From the NCBI RefSeq assembly GCF_021474405.1, contig NZ_JAKEIO010000013.1:25354-89353 (forward strand): a stretch of DNA of 64,000 bases, given 5' to 3'. The notes under the pieces are model-generated. The model did no database searches, was not told the DNA's origin, and worked only from the letters and a program-made list of their open reading frames with translations. The stretch is from [Streptosporangium] indianense (GTDB lineage Bacteria; Actinomycetota; Actinomycetes; Streptomycetales; Streptomycetaceae). The position numbers were made by a program, and so were the translations under genes. Shown in pieces: positions 59,009 to 64,000 of this stretch (the first letter of the stretch is position 1; the number at the start of each line of letters is the position of its first letter).

Positions 59009-60622
59009 TCATGCGGGAGGTGTCCTGCGGATCGCCCGGCCTGCCAGTACGTCCGTGCGCCGGCCGTCCTCGATCACGAACCGGCCGTCGACCAGGACGT
59101 ACGGGATGCCCGTCGGGAGCGTGCGCGGCTCCGCGAACGTGGAGCCCGCCGCGACCGTCGCCGGGTCGAACAGCACCAGGTCGGCCTTGTACCCCTCACG
59201 GACCAGGCCCCGGTCGGGCAGCCGGAGCCGCGCCGCCGGGCGGGACGTGAGGTGCGCGACGCACTCCTCCAGCGACAGCACCCCCAACTCCCTGACGTAG
59301 TGCCCGAGATAGTGCGGGAACGTGCCGTAGGCGCGCGGGTGCGGCTTCGCGCCCTGGAGGATGCCGTCCGAGCCGCCGGTGTGCACCCGGTGGCGCATGA
59401 TCGCCCGGACGTTCTCCTCGTGCCCGACGTGCTGGAGGATCGTCGGGGCCAGCCGGTCGGCCAGCAGCAGCCCGCGCGCGGTCACCCAGGGCTCCTCGCC
59501 CCGCAGCGCCGCGGACTCCGCGACCGTCCGGCCGACGGCATCGGCCAGGGCCGGGTCGTTCACGCCGGAGATCTCGATGGTGTCCCACTCGACGGGCACG
59601 CCGTGGCAGCCGTCCGAGCCGGTGACCTCCAGGTGGTGGCGGATGCGCTCCGCCGTCTCCTCGTCCGCCAGCCGCTTCAGCGTCGCCTCGGGACCGCCTT
59701 CGCTCGCCCAGCTCGGCAGCACGGCCGCCAGCGTCGTACAGCCCGGGGTGTACGGATAGGTGTCGAGGCTGATGTCGGACCCGGCCGCGAGCGCCTCGTC
59801 CAGCAGGGCCAGCAGCTCCGGGGCCCGGCCCTTGTTCACGCCGAAGTTCATGGTGGCGTGGGCGAGATGGAGGGAGCAGCCCGCCTCCCGGGTCAGCGCG
59901 ACCATCTCCTCGTACGCCTGGAGGGCCCCGGCCCCGTAGGAGCGGTGGTGCGGGCAGTAGTAGCCGCCGTACGACGCCACCACCCGGCACAGCTCGGTCA
60001 GTTCGGCGTCGGGCGCGTACATGCCCGGCGTGTACGTCAGCCCCGAGGACATGCCGACGGCGCCCTGCTCCATGCCCTCGGCGACCAGCCGGCGCATCCG
60101 GTCCAGCTCGTCCGGGCTCGCCCCGCGGTCCTCCCAGCCGACGGCGAGTGCCCGGACCGTGCCCTGCGGGATCAGGTAGGCCGCGTTCACGGCGATCCCG
60201 CGGTCCAGCCGGTCCAGGTACTCACCGACCGTGCGCCAGTCGAAGTCGATGTCGTCACCGGGGCCGTTCCACCCGGCGATCGCCCGCCGCACCTCGCCGA
60301 GCGTGCGGTCGTCGACCGGCGCGTACGACAGCCCGTCCTGGCCGATGACCTCCAGGGTGACGCCCTGCGCGGCCTTGGCGCTGTGGTCGGGGTCGCGCAG
60401 CAGCGCCAGGTCGCTGTGGGCGTGCATGTCGACGAAGCCGGGGGAGAGCACCAGGCCCTCGGCGTCCAGCTCCCGGCGGGCCTTCGGCCGCTGGCAGCCG
60501 GCCGCCGCGGCCTCCTTGACGATGCCGACGATCCGGCCGCCGTCGACCACGACGTCGGCCCGGTAGGCGTCCGCGCCGGAGCCGTCGACGACGTCGGCGT
60601 CCCGGATGACGAGCTCCTCCAC
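59009..60622 (-). CDS. N-acyl-D-amino-acid deacylase (D-aminoacylase)
   Basis: 537 aa amidohydrolase. A VIRDADVVDGSGADAY start, metal motif FVDMHAHSDLALL, then LHLAHATMNFG with further ligands, and an HTGGSDGIL segment carrying the catalytic Asp; the C-terminal KADLVLFDP is the amidohydrolase beta-sandwich. Releases D-amino acids from their N-acyl forms. It starts at GTG 60622 directly behind AGGAGG; the long frame further upstream is a shadow of the next gene. It is 11 bp downstream of the D-amino-acid deaminase, so they form an operon. Confidence 0.9.
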   Translation of the reverse strand: MEELVIRDADVVDGSGADAYRADVVVDGGRIVGIVKEAAAAGCQRPKARRELDAEGLVLSPGFVDMHAHSDLALLRDPDHSAKAAQGVTLEVIGQDGLSYAPVDDRTLGEVRRAIAGWNGPGDDIDFDWRTVGEYLDRLDRGIAVNAAYLIPQGTVRALAVGWEDRGASPDELDRMRRLVAEGMEQGAVGMSSGLTYTPGMYAPDAELTELCRVVASYGGYYCPHHRSYGAGALQAYEEMVALTREAGCSLHLAHATMNFGVNKGRAPELLALLDEALAAGSDISLDTYPYTPGCTTLAAVLPSWASEGGPEATLKRLADEETAERIRHHLEVTGSDGCHGVPVEWDTIEISGVNDPALADAVGRTVAESAALRGEEPWVTARGLLLADRLAPTILQHVGHEENVRAIMRHRVHTGGSDGILQGAKPHPRAYGTFPHYLGHYVRELGVLSLEECVAHLTSRPAARLRLPDRGLVREGYKADLVLFDPATVAAGSTFAEPRTLPTGIPYVLVDGRFVIEDGRRTDVLAGRAIRRTPPA

Positions 60623-60633
60623 CGCCCGGCCTC

Positions 60634-61914
60634 CTAGAAGAACGTGCGGACGTAGTCGACGACCGTGCCGTCCGCCTCCGCGACGGGGATCAGCTGCCAC
60701 TTGTCGAACGAGGTGCACGGGTGGGACAGCCCGAGCCCCACCCAGTCGCCGACCTCCAGGTCCGCCTCCGGCGTGGTGGCGAGCCAGGCGTGCTGGTCGG
60801 ACAGGGCCGTCACCGACACGCCCGTGGCCGGGCGCTCGGCGCCGTCCCGGCGGATCACCTGGGCGAAGGGCAGATCGAGGTCGTAGGCCGCGTCCCGCTT
60901 GCCCGCGTTGACGAAGGCCTGCTCGGCCGACGGCCGCGACACCACCTGCGTCCACAGCCGGAACGCCGGCTCCAGGGCGCCCTCCTCGGGGACCCGGTTG
61001 AACGGCGTCAGCTTGCGGTAGTGGCCGTCGTCGTGCGAGACGTAGGCGCCCGAGCGCAGCAACTTCAGCACCGGCAGGGACAGTTCGGGGATCTCCGCGA
61101 AGACCTCCGCGACCGCGTCGAACCAGGCGCTGCCGCCCGCGCTGACCACGATCTCGTCCAGGCCCGCGAAACGGCCCGCCTTGTCGAAGTCGGCGGCGAG
61201 CGCGACCAGCCGCCGCAGCCAGGCCGTCACCCGCTCGGTGTCGGCCTTCGGCACCTCGCCCTCGTAGCCCGCGACGCCGACCAGCCGCAGCGTCCGCGTG
61301 CCCGCCACCGCGTCCGCGACCGCCGCGCACTCGGTCTCCGTACGGACACCGGTGCGGGCGCCCTCACCGGCGGCGAGCTCGACGACGACGTCCACCGGGC
61401 GGGTGGCGCCCGCGTCCCGCAGCGCGGCGTCCATCAGCTCGACGCCGCGCACCGAGTCGACGTAACAGACCAGTGCGAAGTCCGGGTCGGCGTCCAGCTC
61501 GGCCGCGATCCACCGCAGGGCCGCCGCGTCGACCAGCTCGTTCGCGAGGAACACCCGCCGGGTCCCGAACGCCCGCGCCACCCGCACCTGGTGCGGCACG
61601 GCCAGGGTGATGCCCCACGCCCCGTACTCGATCTGCCGCTGGAACAGCTGCGGCGCCATGGAGGTCTTGCCGTGCGGCGCGAAGGCCAGGCCGTGGCGTG
61701 CCGCGTAGGTCTCCATGAGCTTCAGGTTGTGCTCCAGGCGCTCGGCGGACAGTGCGAGCACGGGCGTGGCGAAGCCGCCGGTGAACAGGTTGCGGCGCTG
61801 ACCGGCCAGCTCGGCGACGGTCAGTCCGTCGGCGTCCGGCGGGAGGCCCTTGAAGCGGTGGTCGACGCGCTCGGCGGCGAGCCGGGCGAGGGACTGAGCG
61901 GTGTCGGCCGTCAT
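60634..61914 (-). CDS. D-serine/D-threonine deaminase-type fold III PLP enzyme
   Basis: 426 aa. Alanine-racemase-like barrel with PLP Lys83 in FAPHGKTSMAPQ, then VFLANELVD and a C-terminal metal-site region GLSHPCTSFDKWQ (His and Cys as zinc ligands). These enzymes eliminate ammonia from D-amino acids such as D-serine. With the deacylase downstream it makes a degradation unit: N-acyl-D-amino acid to D-amino acid to keto acid plus ammonia. The start is ATG 61914. Confidence 0.88.
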   Translation of the reverse strand: MTADTAQSLARLAAERVDHRFKGLPPDADGLTVAELAGQRRNLFTGGFATPVLALSAERLEHNLKLMETYAARHGLAFAPHGKTSMAPQLFQRQIEYGAWGITLAVPHQVRVARAFGTRRVFLANELVDAAALRWIAAELDADPDFALVCYVDSVRGVELMDAALRDAGATRPVDVVVELAAGEGARTGVRTETECAAVADAVAGTRTLRLVGVAGYEGEVPKADTERVTAWLRRLVALAADFDKAGRFAGLDEIVVSAGGSAWFDAVAEVFAEIPELSLPVLKLLRSGAYVSHDDGHYRKLTPFNRVPEEGALEPAFRLWTQVVSRPSAEQAFVNAGKRDAAYDLDLPFAQVIRRDGAERPATGVSVTALSDQHAWLATTPEADLEVGDWVGLGLSHPCTSFDKWQLIPVAEADGTVVDYVRTFF

Positions 61915-62049
61915 GAAGCCTCCCTGATCTGCGGCGTTGCAGTGTCTGCAACCTTCATTGCGTATGTCGCTGAACGCTGTCTAACATCTCGGCCACCCCC
62001 GGTCAATGGAACCGCCGCCCACCGACCTCGCAGAGGAGCTACGAGCATC

Positions 62050-63084
62050 GTGACCCCCACCGGACCGTGTGACGCCCCCGACGTCGTGGACGTCGTCGCG
62101 CTCGGCGAGTCCATGGTCACGTTCCTGCCCTCCCGGCCGGGACGCCTCGCCGACGTGCCGTCCTTCGAGCGGGGGATCGGCGGGGCGGAGTCGAACGTGG
62201 CGTGCGTGCTGGCCGCCGCCGGGCACTCCGCGCGGTGGATCAGCAGGGTGGGGGACGACGCCTTCGGCGATCACCTGGTCGAGACGATCGGCGCCTACGG
62301 GGTCGACGTGGCCCACGTCCGGCGCGACCCCGGCCGCCCCACCGGCATCTACTTCCGCACCGCCGGGGACCGGGCCGGCGACGCCCACGAAGTGGCCTAC
62401 TACCGGGCCGGTTCCGCGGCCTCCGCGATGAGCGCCACGGACCCCGACCCGGCGGCCGTGCGCGCCGGGCGCGTGCTGCACCTGTCCGGCATCACCGCGG
62501 CGCTGTCCGGAACCTGCCTCGACCTGATGTGCGAGCTGACCACCCGCCGCCCCGGCCGCCCCCTCGTCTCCTTCGACGTCAACCACCGCCCCGGACTGTG
62601 GCGCGACACCGACGCCCCGACGGTCCTGCGCGACCTCGCCCGGGGCGCGGACCTCGTGTTCGTCGGACAGGACGAGGCCTGGGGGCTGCACAGCGCCGAA
62701 GCCGTCCGCGCCGCCCTGCCCGAACCCGAGGTGCTGGTCGTCAAACAGGGCGCCGCCGGAGCCACCGTCTTCCACGCCAGCGAGGTCACCTTCGTCCCCG
62801 CACCCCGGGTCGACGTCGTCGCCGCCGTCGGCGCCGGAGACGCCTTCGCCGCCGGGTTCCTCTCCGCCACCCTGCGCGGGCTGCCCGTGCGGGACCGGCT
62901 GCGGCACGGGCACCTGATGGCCGCCGCGGCGCTCACCGTGCCCGGTGACCTCGCCACACCACCCGCACGGGAGCACGCCGACCGGCTCGCCGCCCTGGAC
63001 GACGCGGCATGGGGGAGACTGCGACTCGGCCCGGGCTGGACCGAGGAGACACAGCGGGCCGACGAGGAGGTACGAACGCCATGA
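62050..63084 (+). CDS. PfkB family carbohydrate kinase (2-keto-3-deoxygluconate kinase-like)
   Basis: 344 aa ribokinase-fold sugar kinase. GIGGAESNVACVLAAAGH is the N-terminal Gly pair and GAGDAFAAGFL (Asp264) the catalytic motif. LGESMVTFLP and RDPGRPTGIYFR are typical of KDG kinases. It starts at GTG 62050 with GAGGAGCT, divergent from the deaminase with 135 bp between starts. The IclR gene overlaps its stop. The exact sugar is not determinable; its link to D-amino-acid use is by location only. Confidence 0.87.
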   Translation: MTPTGPCDAPDVVDVVALGESMVTFLPSRPGRLADVPSFERGIGGAESNVACVLAAAGHSARWISRVGDDAFGDHLVETIGAYGVDVAHVRRDPGRPTGIYFRTAGDRAGDAHEVAYYRAGSAASAMSATDPDPAAVRAGRVLHLSGITAALSGTCLDLMCELTTRRPGRPLVSFDVNHRPGLWRDTDAPTVLRDLARGADLVFVGQDEAWGLHSAEAVRAALPEPEVLVVKQGAAGATVFHASEVTFVPAPRVDVVAAVGAGDAFAAGFLSATLRGLPVRDRLRHGHLMAAAALTVPGDLATPPAREHADRLAALDDAAWGRLRLGPGWTEETQRADEEVRTP

Positions 63085-63842
63085 GCCAGACCGTCGACCG
63101 CGCGCTGAGCATCCTGCCGCTGCTCGCCGAGGGCCCCGCCGACCTGGGGCAGGTCGCCGACCGCCTCGGCGTGCACAAGTCCACAGCCCTGCGCCTGCTG
63201 CGCACCCTCCACGAGCACGGGCTCGTCTACCGCCAGTCCGACCAGCGCTACCGCCTCGGCGCCCGGCTCTTCGCCCTCGCCCAGGAGGCGATGGAGAACC
63301 TCGACGTCCGCGAGATCGCCCACCCCCACCTGATCCGCCTCAACGAGAGCTGCGGACACACCGTGCACCTCGCCGTGTACGAGGAGAACGAGGTCCTCTA
63401 CATCGACAAGGTCGAGAGCCGCTACCCGGTGCGCATGTACTCCCGCATCGGCAAGCCCGTCGCCCTCACCGTCGCCGCGGTCGCCAAGCTGCTGCTGGCC
63501 GACCTTCCCGAGCACGAGCGGCGGGCGGTCGCGGAGAAGCTCGACTACCCCAGTTACACGCCCCGTTCGACCCCCAACGCCACCGCGTTCCTGCGCGAGC
63601 TGGAGAAGGTGCGCGAACAGGGCTGGGCCACCGACCTCGGCGGCCACGAGGAGTCCATCAACTGCGTCGCGGCGCCCATCCGCGGCGCCGACGGCCGGGT
63701 CGTCGCCGCGATGTCGGTCTCCGCGCCGAACGTCGTCGTCACCGCCGACGAACTCCTCACCCTCCTGCCGCTGGTGCGCCGTACGGCGGACGCCATCAGC
63801 GGCGAGTACTCCGGCAGGACACCAGTGAAGGGCACCGTATGA
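63081..63842 (+). CDS. IclR family transcriptional regulator
   Basis: 253 aa. N-terminal winged helix (QTVDRALSILPLLAEGPADLGQVADRLGVHKSTALRLLRTL, in two parts) and C-terminal ligand domain (LIRLNESCGHTVHLAVYEENEVLYIDKVES, VAAPIRGADGRVVAAMSVSAP). Its ATG overlaps the kinase stop by 4 nt and its own stop overlaps the RidA start, so three genes are coupled. Likely local regulator of this locus and its divergent operon. Confidence 0.92.
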   Translation: MSQTVDRALSILPLLAEGPADLGQVADRLGVHKSTALRLLRTLHEHGLVYRQSDQRYRLGARLFALAQEAMENLDVREIAHPHLIRLNESCGHTVHLAVYEENEVLYIDKVESRYPVRMYSRIGKPVALTVAAVAKLLLADLPEHERRAVAEKLDYPSYTPRSTPNATAFLRELEKVREQGWATDLGGHEESINCVAAPIRGADGRVVAAMSVSAPNVVVTADELLTLLPLVRRTADAISGEYSGRTPVKGTV

Positions 63843-64000
63843 CGGACAAGATCGCACTCACCCCGAAGACCCACACCACCCCGCCGGCGAAGTTCTCCCA
63901 CGGGGTGAGGAAGGGCAACATCCTCCAGGTCGCCGGCCAGGTCGGCTTCCTGCCCGCCGAGGAGGGCAAGGCCCCCACCCCCGCCGGACCCACCCTGCGC
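63839..64000 (+). CDS. RidA family protein (3' end outside window)
   Basis: The N-terminal 54 codons read MTDKIALTPKTHTTPPAKFS and GNILQVAGQVGFLPAEEG, the RidA/YjgF pattern (GxIxxxSGQ-like). RidA proteins hydrolyse reactive enamine/imine intermediates released by PLP deaminases, which fits the deaminase in the divergent operon. The ATG overlaps the IclR stop. The key arginine lies beyond the window. Confidence 0.8.
   Translation, partial: MTDKIALTPKTHTTPPAKFSHGVRKGNILQVAGQVGFLPAEEGKAPTPAGPTLR

Noticed and set aside
60623..61330. N-terminal extension of the D-aminoacylase frame
   Set aside because: It overlaps the deaminase gene in another frame, and GTG 60622 has AGGAGG immediately upstream.
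1..64000. CRISPR arrays, tRNA/rRNA genes, IS elements, integrase or attachment sites
   Set aside because: I looked for short regularly spaced repeats, tRNA T-loop patterns and transposase motifs and saw none; the accessory blocks carry no visible mobility genes.

Overview
This is a chromosomal segment of a Streptomyces or close relative. The DNA is very GC-rich with strong third-position G/C bias, GTG and TTG starts are common, and typical actinomycete genes are present: mca of mycothiol metabolism, DUF4307, DUF397 and DUF5753 proteins, a SARP-type regulator, greA and GTP-type PEPCK. No RNA genes, CRISPR arrays, IS elements or replication origin were seen.

Layout. 1-16.2 kb is ordinary core chromosome: a DUF4389 protein (cut by the window edge), an AI-2E family transporter, msrA, cystathionine gamma-synthase, a sigma-like protein, a MarR regulator, threonine ammonia-lyase, a drug-type ABC exporter with a promoter/operator-like site, greA, mca and a large NB-ARC/TPR protein. 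16.6-32.9 kb is an accessory block that I read as a small nonribosomal peptide cluster. It holds an Fe(II)/2-oxoglutarate oxygenase fused to an amidotransferase-like domain, a two-module NRPS split over two proteins (A-T-C and A-T-R), two ATP-grasp-like proteins, an MFS exporter, an APH-like kinase and a SARP/NB-ARC regulator, with a decayed asparagine synthase fragment at its edge. The terminal R domain appears to have lost both its dinucleotide-binding glycine pattern and its catalytic tyrosine, so ordinary reductive release is doubtful.

33-46.2 kb returns to conserved genes: a DUF255 protein; a four-gene, stop-start-coupled operon of a processive GT2 synthase, a GT39-like protein, a DPM1/GtrA-like protein and a secreted copper-radical oxidase with all galactose-oxidase active-site residues; then Mut7-C, TetR, hemolysin-III and PEPCK genes. 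46.4-48.3 kb carries an anti-sigma-like ATPase and an XRE(DUF5753)-DUF397 pair.

48.3-54.1 kb is a second accessory block: a secreted RHS-repeat protein followed on the same strand by about ten tiny, mostly membrane-protein ORFs, many translationally coupled and several too short for routine gene callers. Two of them look broken. I read this as a polymorphic-toxin-like locus with an immunity or orphan array, but no toxin activity can be assigned.

54.5-64 kb holds a PLP aminotransferase, two secreted or anchored proteins (one an S1-type protease) and a divergent D-amino-acid utilisation locus: N-acyl-D-amino-acid deacylase and D-amino-acid deaminase on one strand; PfkB kinase, IclR regulator and RidA (cut at the edge) on the other.
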